64,000 bases of DNA from Rotaria sordida. Its lineage: Eukaryota; Rotifera; Eurotatoria; Philodinida; Philodinidae. The position numbers were made by a program, and so were the translations under genes. A model generated the notes under the pieces. That model worked only from the letters and a program-made list of their open reading frames with translations, did no database searches and was not told where the DNA came from. Each line of letters starts with the position of its first letter. The stretch's first letter is position 1. Positions 53,116-64,000 of the stretch are shown one piece after another. Location of the stretch: NCBI GenBank assembly GCA_905250125.1, contig CAJNOL010000169.1, forward strand, positions 155,031 through 219,030. The letters run 5' to 3'.

Positions 53116-54483
53116 TATTTTTGACTTTAAAGTAAAAATAAAAAGCGATTTTACATCACTACATGAGTCGTGCATAGAAAAAAAAATGTTCGAATCACGT
53201 CTATTTATTGTGATAAAATATCTCTTACATACCATAAGCTTACAAAATAATTCAAACTCTATTGAAAATTGAAAGAAAAAAAAAGAAGAACAAATATCTA
53301 CATTGAATTTTGATACATAACATTTCTGACAAAGATATTGATATGCTAATCCGATGTGTCGATCATCGTTTAGTTTCAAATAGATTAATAACAATATTAA
53401 TCATTGCCGAGAGTACAACAGTATGAATATCAGAAAGCTTTTTTCTATCTGTCGGTTATTTTTATCTACTGAGTATGTAGTGTAGAATGACTCAAATGAA
53501 ATTTGATCAAAGAAAAGGTTCTACGAAGCTGAAGTCTGTAAATAAGAAACACCACTTCGTCGTTTACTACTGACATAAAAAAAGCTGGATACAGTGTGTA
53601 TGAGTTCCATCTATACATTGTGAATTGCGAAGTCCAGACTTTTCATCGAAGGAGTAATCGTCGTGAACCATTCGTTGCAAAAATTTCACTGCATCGGCAA
53701 GTCGTTCCGGAACAACAAATTGCAATATTTTATTATACAATGTATATGTGCATCTCCAATTGATTTTGTAGGAAATAATGACAGAGAGCGAATTTTAGAA
53801 AGAAAAGTTCAATATTCTTTTGGGCCCTCATGGACATTTGATAAATAACATAATTCTGTTTCCTCAAGAAAGCATCCAAAAGATGATGTAAGAATTGATC
53901 TTATTCTTCTGAAAGATGAAAATATCTGAAGAAAGTGTTCATAAGTCAACGATTATCTTTTTCTGATGGTGGTATTTGTCTCTTAAAAGTTCCTCGATAG
54001 ATGCCTATGTTTCAATATGAAAAAGGTTCAAATTAAAAAGGATCGATAAGAAACACAAGCCATCATATATATCCGGAGCTTCGAATCTTTTCTCGACGTG
54101 AAATTTAATAACCAAAGAACGATATGACGTGTATACCTTCTTTCTGTTACTATAACTGAGTTAGTCGCAAGTATTTCGTATATGTATTGAGTAAACATTT
54201 TATTAAAACTGAATAAATCTATATTGGTCTTTTAGTTTCCGATTGAAGACATCATTACTAACATGCATCTCATAAATTTCAAAAATTTGTTTATATGCAA
54301 TTACTAGATGTCACTAGAAACTATATTCATCTTACTTGATCAATTCAATTGGTCTTTATTGTTCTCTAATCATCTGAATCGAAAATTTCGTACTTAATCA
54401 TTACTGTACTAAATATATTTTCTATTTCTACAAGGTTCATTTTTTTATTTTAACTTTTTTTCAGATTATCTATAGTTAACAAC
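53116..54483. other. Intergenic, no gene seen
   Basis: AT-rich spacer between the lactamase-like pseudogene and nucleostemin. The frame at 53663-53848 is unsupported. It presumably includes the nucleostemin promoter near 54400-54480. Confidence 0.4.
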
Positions 54484-57400
54484 ATGGTCAAAATAAGTAC
54501 GTATGAATTTTCTTCTCTAAATTTCTATCTCTTTTAAAAATATTTAGACAAAAAAAGTAAACGAGTCTCCTGTGCACATCGATATAGCATAGCCAAGAAA
54601 GTTCGTGCTCATAATAAAAAAGTGCGTAAAGAAATACGAAAACATCCTGAACTTAAAAGTAATTATTAGCTAAATATTCTAATTTCTTTATTGTAATTTT
54701 TAATTTTAAATAATTAGAAAGAAAATCAAAAGATATAAAAATACCAAAATTAGCTCCATTTAAAAATGAATTATTACAACAAGCTGAAGAAGCTAAAAAA
54801 CAAGTTTGTTTGAGCAAAAAAGCCATTCATTCGAAATCATTTTTATTCTCCCTTACTTTTTTTTTTAGTTAGAACAAGAACGACAATTAAAAAAACAACA
54901 ACGTGCTTTAGCTCGTCAACAAAAAAAAACTGAACGGCCTAAATCTTTAGAATCGATGATAAATGATGCTGAACGACGACAAGATGTATTTGGCCATGAA
55001 CAAAGTTCAACAGTAAATATAATTTATCTTGATTGAAATTGAATCTTTTTCTATATATTTTAGAATGATCAAATGCATTTATCAGCTGAAGTTGGTGAAG
55101 GAGATGAACGATCTCGAAAAACATTTTATAGAGAATTCAAAAAGGTCGTCGATGCATCAGATATAATCATTCAAGTACTTGATGCACGTGATCCTCTTGG
55201 ATGTCGATGTCCTCAGGTTGAAGAAGCTGTTTTAACATCAGGAAAAAATAAAAAACTTATTTTATTACTCAATAAAATCGGTATTGATTATTTTAAAGTT
55301 AATTGAAAAGATTTGTTTATTTTAATAGATCTTATTCCACGTGATAATCTCGATAAATGGTTAAAATATTTACGTAATGAATTTCCAACAATTGCTTTTC
55401 GTTCATCAACGCAAAATCAACGTGATCGATTAGTATGAATTGATATTTAATCAAAAACAATTTCTTGAATTTGATTTTTTTATCTAGGGTCATGTTAAAG
55501 CATCACTAAAAGCTTGTGATGAACATTTACTTAAGTCATCAAATAAATGTATTGGTGCATCGACGTTAATGAATCTTCTTTCGAATTATTGTCGAAAAAA
55601 TGATATTAAAACAAGTATTACTGTTGGTATTGTTGGTAAAAGTTTCATTTAAAAACAAAAAAAAAACAATTATAATAATTGTTTTTGCTTTTGTTCGAAG
55701 GTTTTCCAAATGTTGGAAAAAGTAGTGTGATTAATAGTCTTAAGCGGAGTCAAGCATGTGAAACTGGATCAATGCCTGGAATAACAAAGTAAAATTATTT
55801 TTCAAATATTTACATTTTATGGAAAATATTTTTTTTAGACAAATGCAAACCATTAAATTAGATAAATTAATTAAATTATTCGATAGTCCTGGTATTGTTA
55901 TGTCAAAAGAAACGAATCCAGCTAGTCTTGTTCTTCGTAATTGTATTCGAGTAAGTTAAATAGAACAGAAGATTTCTTACATAAAAGTGACAAAAATCAA
56001 TCAATACAATAGTTAACTGTAGGATTGAAAAGTTTATTTTAGAATTATAAATTCAGCTAATATTCGTTTTTAGAAGAAGTATCTAATAGCATTTCGAAGT
56101 ACGAATTAGATAAAAAATATATAAGTTTTGTTTGTATTTGTATAAAATCTCACTACAACTGTCGCATCTAGGAAAAATTAAAATTACTCATCAATATTGA
56201 AAAATTGCCTCGTTTTTGCTTGGTCACTCAAGAAGAATCGTTTGTGTTCTGTACTATTGGAGTCCGTTTAATCTTATATTTTGAATTGTAGTTTCCTAAT
56301 TGCGCCCAAAAATTAAGCCAATTAATGGAAAATGACTGCTTTTTTGAATGATTAAAATTGCATTGCCTCATTTTTGTTGTGTCTCCAAAAAAACGACCAT
56401 TTCTTAAGTAATTAGTTATTGCATAATTGGATCATGGTTTGTATATTGTTGATAGACATAGAAAGATGAGAATGAAAATGACATTTCATTTGATACAACG
56501 CATACTAAGTTTACTTGGTGAACAATTTTATATCGATTAAAACGTGAAAACCAGAACGGTTCGTTCATATAAATTTGTACATTTAAATCATGTCCGCGTA
56601 TTATTACTTTAAAAAACGATGTAATTTTAAAATGCAATAGATGTTGAGGTAAATGTTGATTTTGTCTTCCTCTAACACTCACACCATCAAGATCAAAATT
56701 TTAATTCATATCAAAAAGTCTTACGTAGTGTTTCTCATTAATATCTATATGTTTTTAAAGATGATAAAGAAAGTAGTGTATTGCTCATTAATTGAAAAGT
56801 GACCGAATTTTGAAAATGCAATAAAAATGAGGTAATGATGAATATGAATTATAATAATAAACAGCTGTGGATCTTGTTTCTTGAACTCAAAAGATATTAA
56901 GTGTTGATTTCGGAGTATACTTATAATAAAAAAAGAATTAGATGCTTGAACATATACGAATAACATCCTAATCCTACATTGAACAAATATTTTGTTACGT
57001 TTTATTATATATTAAACGATGTAAATAATATATATCTATCATTTCTAATCGTATTATCTAGATTGAAACAATTGAAGATCCAGTTCCAGCTATTGAATTA
57101 TTACTTAATCGATGTAGTAAAGAACAAGTAAACATCTATTTTCTTTTGATAAACAAAAACTAATTCATAGTTGTTGTTTTTTTCTCATATAGATGATGCT
57201 TCAATATAATCTAAGTGATTTTCAAGATGTTAATGAATTTCTTTCAAAAATGGCTTTGAAAATGGGTAGTTTAAAAAAAGGTGGAATACCTGATATAAAC
57301 AAAGCAGCACAACGAGTACTTTCTGATTGGACTAATGGTAAACTGACCTATTTTACAGAACCACCTGAACGTACATATGAAATAATCAGTACTGAACTTG

Positions 57401-58041
57401 TTACACAAATGAAAGAAGCATTTGATATTGATGGTCTATTAAAAAATGAAAATGAACAATTAAAAGATTTACATAATACTCCACTTACTGGTATATCTCT
57501 TCCAGCATCGACTCCAACACAAGCTGATATAGATTTAGACAAAGAAGAAAATATGTCAGAAGATGAAAATAATTCCATTGAAGAAATGAATCAAGATAAT
57601 GATGATGATGATGATGAAAATCATCAACCGACAGCAAAAGATTCGAAAAAAGTATTTTCAAGAAAGTAGATTTTATTATTTTTTCATATATTAAGTTTAA
57701 TTAAGGTTCGTTTTATGGTTCAAGTAAATGACAAAACTAAACGTTTATCAAAACAACAAGCAGCTGATTTAGCTGATAAAGAACATGATAATGAAATTCA
57801 ACGATCAATAAAACGATCAAATCTTGTTCGACAACAAGAATTTAAAAAACTTAAAAAACATCAAAAGAGAACAGGTAATGCAAAATTTTTATTTTATTAA
57901 AAGATTTCAAATTCTTTTTCTATTTTTATTTTAGAAAAATCCGTTTCGAATCTAGGCGATGCATTAGATTCAATTATTCGACTTACAACATCTAGCAATT
58001 CAAATGATGATTCATATAATTTTCAAACAGATTTTGTTTAA
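54484..58041 (+). CDS. GNL3: Nucleostemin / GNL3-type nucleolar GTPase
   Basis: Thirteen exons (54484-54496, 54548-54658, 54718-54803, 54869-55012, 55064-55280, 55329-55432, 55488-55635, 55701-55788, 55839-55950, 57062-57127, 57193-57651, 57706-57874, 57935-58041) give 607 aa. The basic N-terminus ([20 protein letters not shown]) matches the nucleostemin nucleolar domain, followed by a coiled coil. The circularly permuted GTPase reads [18 protein letters not shown], then NKID (G4), then [14 protein letters not shown] (G1 P-loop) and DSPG (G3). [19 protein letters not shown] matches the family downstream block. An acidic tail precedes a terminal [11 protein letters not shown] like the vertebrate YDFSTDYV. 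The role is ribosome biogenesis and growth control in the nucleolus. Frame could read through after exon 11 to a stop at 57667-57669, but the conserved C-terminus supports the spliced form. Confidence 0.96.
55951..57061 (+). other. Long intron of GNL3 with short inverted repeats
   Basis: This 1.1 kb intron is far longer than the other eleven. TTGCATTGCCTCATTTTTG near 56357 recurs in inverted form near 56814-56840 (AATGCAATAAAAATGAGG), and a looser copy lies near 56630-56655. This could be an old insertion. A frame at 56682-56416 is unsupported. Confidence 0.4.
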
Positions 58042-59894
58042 AATTGTTATTGTTTTTGTCGAAAAATAAAAAGAAAGAAAAATTAACTAGAACATATTCA
58101 AAAAAAAACTTTATGTAAATGTTCTAAAGTTGATAGCATTGCAAAAATTCAATTTCTACTACATTGGTTGTTGCATTTATATTAATTTTCAAATTTCAAA
58201 TGAAATTCTTTGAAGAATAGTATTGTTCTTTTCTTCAGAATATTCTGCCATTTTATGAAGATTAATCGTTTTAAATCATGTATAAGAATCAATTAAATAC
58301 ATGTACATAATAAGTATGTGTTTAATTGATGAAATACTCTGATAGATAAAAAAAAAAGCTTGTTTATTTTATAATTTTCTTATGTTGATGGTAACGTTTT
58401 TGTTGCACATATATTATTGAAATATCTGAATAATGAAGTAAATTTTCTTTTTCTATTATCATACCAAAATGTGTCAAACTATTTAGTTGAAATATAGGTT
58501 GATAAATCAATGAATGAATAGTATCCTTCTAACGATAAAGTCAATCAATTATAACATAATTATCAGTTTCAAGTCTTTCTATTATTAGAACTTCTGTCAG
58601 AATGAAACATCCATTGATCATTGCTATAGAATTTTTGGATATATTTACAGAACTTTGATTCAGCTATATAAGTTTGAATTAAAAACTTTGCATCATTTTT
58701 TTCTATGTACTGATGTAAGTGAAAGTTTCAAGCTACGTCTAAGTCGGAAGTATTTTTTAGTTCAGGTATCTTTTTTTTAAGTCTTCGATAGTTTGAATAT
58801 AACTTTCATTGATCAATATAGGACATCATTCAATTTCTTCATTGGAATCATTACTAACAAAATGAATTGGATTTTTGCTGGTCGAATATTCAAAGAGTAT
58901 TTTCAGAAATTTTATTTTCATGTTTTTAAAATAATTTATATTATTCGAATCTGCTTTAATAGTTCTAGTGAGCACAATAGTTTGAAGAAATATAATTCGA
59001 TCAATATCGCTTGACCAAAAAAAATTTCAGTACATGACTTCGACTCTACAAATTGGTACTGTTTGAAGACAATGATAGACCTTAGTACATTCTATAGTGT
59101 GAATAAGTATTGATGGTTCTTAACATGAGCAAAAAATGCAAGAAAAATAATTAAAAATATTTCAAAAAATAAAACAGTCATTCTTAAGTTGATTATAATC
59201 ATACAAGAAAAAAAAATCTATTTTTAATACACATAAAATATAGGCATGAAATTATATATAGAATTAAATTCAATGAAATAATAATTATCAAATATACTTT
59301 TTGTATTTTTCTTTTATTATGTTTCTCATCCACTGTCTGTGAAGAAATTTACAGATCTATGATGAATTTAGTTATTTTTGTCATCGTGTAACAGTAAATA
59401 ATTTCAAAGTCACGTTATATGACTGAGATATCTGTTCACTATGCAAGAAAAATTCGAAACAATGTATCGTAAGTTCAAAGAAAAATGTAAGAAAAAGAAA
59501 ACTTTTGGATGAAGCCGACCTTAAAAAGGGCATTCTCTTACTCTCAACTACCATAGGTTGCTATTGACATTAAATCCATTGTAAATGGAATATTCGAACA
59601 AAAATAATAATAGATGATTCAGTCATTTAGAGAATAATATAGAAATTTCGACATTTACGAGTCTAACAACAAAATGTCAATAGTTTTTCACAATTTTCAG
59701 TAACATTTTCGTAAATTCTGAAATGTATTGATGATATCAACTATCAAATGATATGATAATAAATATAAAGAAAAGAATTTTTCATTCGATTTATCGAAAT
59801 ATCATCCAGGGTATGCATACAGAGCGATCTATTCGATAGAAAAAGAAAAAAAGAAAAATACACTTATATAGTAGAATGTATTTATGACTAGGCA
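58042..59894. other. Intergenic, no gene seen
   Basis: AT-rich spacer between two plus-strand genes. No coding or RNA signal is supportable. Confidence 0.45.
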
Positions 59895-60819
59895 ATGGCT
59901 GTCAATGGTATCTTTACTTATGAAGATCTTTATGCAGATAAATTTCAAAATTATCATCGTAGATTTATTCCTCAAATATCATCTTCTTTCACATCGAGTC
60001 AACATTTATCTGTATTGAATATAACAACAACAACAACAACAACAACAACGATTGTTCCTACATCATATTTTTCAAAATTGATTTCATCAACAGAAATAGA
60101 ATCGAATATAAAACTAAATAAACTTGCGAATGTTATTCCATTTATTTATTTTTATTGGCTTCTTGTACTACTTGCAATTTTCCTAACACTTGCATTGATA
60201 ATTATTTTCATTTGTTATTGTCGTCATTTTTTTAAGAATTATAAAACACGCAGGTAAATTAAGAATTTTGATATTATATAATCTATTGATTGAATTGATT
60301 GAAAAGAGAATCATTATCGAGCTTCTATCAATATCGAACAACAAATCAACGTGCATATCCATATAATATATATCAGTCAACAGCATCACTATCTCATTCT
60401 TTATCTACACCTCCATGTCCATCGAAATCATTAGAATGTCTTAATAATCAATTTCATCGACAAGATCTCGATATAACTGATTCTCCACAGATTACACGTA
60501 TTTATAAATATCGTAATAGATCTTTAAGGTAAAAAAACAAATATTTAAAGTTCTTCTCTTAATATTATTTTCTTTTTTAAATATGAAGTACATTCACAAG
60601 TTCCACATCATATTTACCTTCTTCATTACAAAGTCGTTTAAGTACGCGTTCATTTGATCCATCATTAAATGTGGAACAATTGTATGAATCACAAGTAACT
60701 AAAAATTTTTTTAAAATAATTTATAGAAAAATATATTTATTTAATTGTTTTATTAGCGTGTAAGCATGGCAGTGAATGATGAACCCAATGAGAATTCATC
60801 GATTATTGACATCAGTTAG
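59895..60819 (+). CDS. Single-pass membrane protein of unknown family
   Basis: Four exons (59895-60253, 60307-60528, 60589-60694, 60757-60819) with short GT-AG introns give 249 aa in one frame. The N-terminal 85 residues are Ser/Thr-rich, including a nine-threonine run encoded by an ACA repeat at about 60022-60050, with an NIT glycosylation site, and no clear signal peptide. A strong membrane segment lies at about residues 88-112 (YWLLVLLAIFLTLALIIIF), followed by a short cysteine and basic juxtamembrane stretch (CYCRHFFKNYKTRR). The C-terminal half is polar with many Ser and Tyr (SSFYQYRTTNQRAYPYN). The arrangement fits a type III/I membrane protein with a cytoplasmic tail. Family unknown. 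Confidence 0.7.
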
Positions 60820-62450
60820 ATATTGATTTTTTCTTTCATGAAAAATTATTTTAAAAAAACGATAATTTTGTATGTGTTTTCTTTTTGTTATCGTTTAAAA
60901 TCAAACAAAAAAAAATTGATAAACTCAAAAATAAAACAAAAATTTTTGTTTAAATTGCCATCATCTAAACATCGTATTGTCTGAACAAGATGATATAGGC
61001 CGAGTTGTTTCAGATAAAATGATAGTTAATTGATATCGTACGAATAAGCATGAATATTTGATGCAATAAATAAAGAAAGCGCGGTAGGATCTATTATAAT
61101 TCTATTTTTATTACGAATAAAGCGTATTTAATTATCATCATAAACCGTAGTTAGTAAATCTGTTGGCAGACACCTGCAATACAAAATCTACAGATATTAT
61201 AATCTTAAAATTAATCGAAGATAAAAATAATAATAAATCACCATCTAATATTATAGACGAGTTATGCATGGTAACAAATTATGCAAAAGAAATGATACGA
61301 TTTGTTTTGCTCCTCACAAATTGATAAAAATTGAGTATGCAGTTTAGATAAAACTTGCCGAGTATGAAATATCTACATCCGAAGAATTTCGATTAACATT
61401 TCTATCTTATCAAGAATAATGAAACCGAAAGACCATGAGAAATTAGTGTGGCTCAATGTTTGTCATGATCATAGATTCAATAACCATTTTTCTTTTTCAA
61501 TTAATATTGGTTATATATATTGTGAGATTACTCAATAAAACAATTTGATATGAATTTTTATTGTTTACATTCAAACGCTTTATATTCATATCTCTAACAG
61601 TATGCCACATTAACATAGCCAATAGCATACATATAGAACTCATTACCTTGAATATCTATCCTATTCTAGTAAACTGAGAAATATCTATTTAGTATTCAAT
61701 GAACATTTGAGAGCACGAAATTGTTCACAAAATCATTTTGAACCGAAGGAAGCCAATATACCAATAAAGTGACTTTAATGTATTATAGTTCTTTTCATGG
61801 TTAGCTGTGCATCTGTAACCTACTTGTTGTTATTCAATACGTTTGGTAGATCTATCTTGATAAGAAGTATTCAAATTCCATTCATGATTTTACAATACCA
61901 TCATGAGAATTTATTATATATATATATATATTTTTTTTTTTTGTTAATCTAATTTGTAAAATCCTTTCTATATTAAAAGTATTGTTCAAAAGTATAAATC
62001 TTTAATTCTTTTATTAGAAACTGATTTTTGATAGAACAATACCAATGTAAATATATATGTCAAACTAAAATTATCCAGAAATAGCTGTTTCTTAACTAAC
62101 AGGCAAAATTAAAAGTCGAAATATGATGGTGTTAATTGTATTGTAAACGAGAAGATTTGAACAACAGCATGAAATTTATAATTTATTACATACCACAATA
62201 TGTTGAGAAAGAGGACCAATGACAGATATTTAAACTGTAAATTTCTTCAGTCATACACAATAATAGATAACAATGTTTAGTACAGTCTATGAGGAATGTA
62301 GAAATCACCTCTTATTGCAATAAAATTCAAGACTTCTTAATAATCATGTTCCGTATAGAAGTGATAATAACAAATCTTAAAACGTTACTAATTTTTAATA
62401 TTGTTCTTGTCATTGATCTTTAGATTTTTAAAGAAAAATAAATTTATATC
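60820..62450. other. Intergenic, no gene seen
   Basis: AT-rich spacer with a TA microsatellite at 61916-61931. Nothing else supportable. Confidence 0.45.
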
Positions 62451-62467
62451 ACTAGTAAATAAAAAAA

Positions 62468-62638
62468 ACCAAAAAAGAACAAATTGAAAAATTACAAGCA
62501 GAAAATAATTCATTGAAGAGTCTGTTCAATGATTTTCGTGACATGTTACATCAATTAAACGAAGAAATGGGTAATTTAAAGATAGAAATTACGAGTTTAA
62601 TGGTAAAAATGAAACGTTCAGAGGAAAGTTCTAACTAG
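62468..62638 (+). pseudogene. Coiled-coil exon remnant
   Basis: The plus strand encodes KKEQIEKLQAENNSLKSLF and a further heptad-like run ending KMKRSEESSN and a stop at 62636-62638. There is an in-frame stop just upstream (62456-62458), no ATG at the front and no good splice acceptor in the right phase. It looks like the last exon of a lost or decayed gene. Family unknown. Confidence 0.3.
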
Positions 62639-62966
62639 ATTATTCGTTCATTTGTTACTATGGTTGTATTAACAATAACTTCTGTACTTATTGTAAATTA
62701 TCTTTCTTGATTTTGTTACAACTAATTTTTTTATCTATATGTTCTGCCTATTGTACTTAATAACACATCAGTAAAACTAATACATATATATAATCCTTGT
62801 TTATATTCACATAAATTCAAATTCATTTAAGAACATTGTAATTGCTAAATGAACTAATATTCCATGAAATTTCAATCATAATCAAATATTTAAAAATAAA
62901 GCATATTAATGTTCTGAATTTTATATACATAAATGACTAGCGATATCCAAACTCACAAAAAAAAAA

Positions 62967-63507
62967 TCAAGAAGTGACATTTGCTGACGTCTCTGGTTCA
63001 TTAGTCATCGTAAGTCCCTGATTTTGAAGACAATGTAAACGTCGCTCAACAGCTTCACGATATTGTTGTAAAATTAAACGATCACAATCAGTCATTGCTT
63101 GTTGACTTAAACAATGGAATAAAACTTGAGCTTCAGTATATGGTTGAACACACTTAAAAAGAAAATTTCATTAATTTATTTCATTACAAGAAATTAAAAG
63201 AACATTTTTTACTTCTTGAGCTTTACCAAAAAATTCTAAACTGGCTGCATTTAGACATAGTTCGATAGCATGTAAATAAAGTAATTTATCAGCAGTTAAT
63301 GGAACACCTTTCATTTCATCACGTGATACAAGTTCTTCTTGTGTACTTAATTGTTTACACATTATTAAACAATATTTATATTTATTATTTAAATCACTAA
63401 CAGCAGTTCTATTAAATAAAAAAATTAAGATAATTTTTAATTAAGAAAACAAATTTAATTACCGAACAATAGCTGTTGGATGTAATTTTCCTGATTTTAA
63501 TGTATCG
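62967..63507 (-). CDS. ULK: ULK1/2 (Atg1) autophagy kinase, C-terminal exons (partial)
   Basis: Three exons on the minus strand (63507-63463, 63408-63213, 63152-62967) encode the last 142 or so residues. They match the C-terminal tandem-MIT (EAT) region of ULK1/2: LKSGKLHPTAIV corresponds to VKSGKLSPSTAV, NKYKYCLIMCKQL to ERYKWCVTMCKKL, LTADKLLYLHAIELCLNAAS to VTAEKLIYNCAVEMVQSAA, and LILQQYREAVERRLHCL to VHKYKCSIERRLSAL. This domain binds ATG13 in the autophagy initiation complex. The stop is TGA at 62969-62967. The kinase domain and remaining exons must lie beyond the right edge. The upstream intron contains a hAT-like MITE. Confidence 0.9.
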
Positions 63508-63552
63508 CTAAAAGCAACAAAAAAGAATTGATTTTCGAAAAATATTACTAAT

Positions 63553-63763
63553 AGGGATGCCCCAAAGTTATCAAGATTGGGGGAAGGAGCGACTACTAAG
63601 AAGGTAAGGTTAACAACATGGAGAAGAGAGTCGATCCTTGTTACGTGGATTGGTATGCGAAAAACAGCGAAGGAAATCGTTCACTTTCACTGGGAAAAAA
63701 CAAAAATTTTCCAATATTGAGGAAGTTCATCCTCGTTTCCCTCCGTGCCCGGAACACCTCTGC
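63553..63763. mobile_element. hAT-like MITE (211 bp) in the ULK intron
   Basis: The 8-mer TTACTAAT flanks the segment exactly (63545-63552 and 63764-63771). The ends are loosely inverted: AGGGATGCCCC on the left, and on the right GGAACACCTCTGC, whose reverse complement begins GCAGAGGTGTTCC. The interior is GC-richer than the surrounding intron and has no reading frame. It shares the subterminal CAAGATTGGGGG with the reverse complement of the 734 bp element at 40.0-40.8 kb, so the two may be related. Confidence 0.8.
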
Positions 63764-64000
63764 TTACTAATGTTATTTTACACTTTCATCGTATAAACTT
63801 TTTTCATGATATTCACTTATTTATATATTAGATCATTGTATTTTGAGTCATTTTGATTACCTTTCTACTCCAGAATAAGCGAATGTAAGACTTGGTTTAC
63901 CTTTCTGATGAACAGGGTTGTTGAAAAAATATTTTAATATTCGAAGCAAAAATTTTTGCTATTCAACTAAATCAAAATTTCATTTTCTACTATAAGAACC
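63764..64000. other. Right edge, intron or upstream part of ULK
   Basis: No exon recognised in the last 230 bases. Confidence 0.3.

Noticed and set aside
53188..53200. GTTCGAATC resembling a tRNA B box
   Set aside because: No matching A box, anticodon arm or acceptor stem could be found around it.
53116..53394. In-frame 5' extension of the lactamase-like frame
   Set aside because: The internal ATG at 53115 starts a proper signal peptide. The upstream part is low-complexity and reads as untranslated sequence.

Overview
The window looks like nuclear DNA of an animal, most likely a bdelloid rotifer (inference). It is strongly AT-rich. Genes are split by mostly 45-80 bp introns with occasional introns above 500 bp. 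The conserved genes are metazoan: AKT, hyccin/FAM126, an aminergic GPCR, nucleostemin, ULK/Atg1 and U1 snRNA. Mixed in are families unusual for animals (a plant-type PPR-DYW protein, a DOPA-dioxygenase-like protein), and the transposon debris and large inverted duplication also fit bdelloids. No species marker was available to confirm this.

Layout. 0-5 kb: mariner-like transposase fragments, a 96-codon orphan reading frame and a secreted DOPA-4,5-dioxygenase-family gene. 5-18.1 kb, all minus strand: a 12-exon AKT kinase, a two-exon PPR-DYW gene with a 1.6 kb intron, and an 11-exon hyccin/FAM126 gene. 18.1-32.2 kb: a foldback repeat, a three-exon aminergic GPCR, about 7.5 kb without a recognisable gene, a two-exon orphan gene, and a complete U1 snRNA gene on the minus strand.

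33-46 kb is accessory and rearranged. It holds decayed coding pieces, a 2.66 kb Tc/mariner-like relic with about 55 bp terminal inverted repeats, and an inverted duplication (39.5-41.1 kb against 45.2-46.0 kb, about 4 kb spacer). The left arm carries a 734 bp hAT-like insertion with an 8 bp target duplication, and the right arm preserves the empty site. Between the arms lies a tandemly duplicated secreted-protein gene whose two halves appear to have been joined by splicing.

47-64 kb: a MAPEG-type membrane protein, a serine beta-lactamase-like pseudogene with five in-frame stops and no visible frameshift, a 13-exon nucleostemin (GNL3) gene, a single-pass membrane protein gene, and the 3' exons of a ULK1/2 (Atg1) kinase running off the right edge, with a 211 bp hAT-like MITE in its intron.

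Several genes belong to conserved cell machinery (AKT signalling, the FAM126-TTC7-PI4KA lipid kinase complex, ULK autophagy kinase, nucleolar GTPase, U1 splicing RNA), but nothing in their arrangement suggests an operon or shared control. Exon boundaries were placed by hand from GT-AG signals, reading-frame continuity and family similarity. The multi-exon models close to whole codon numbers, but none was tested against RNA.
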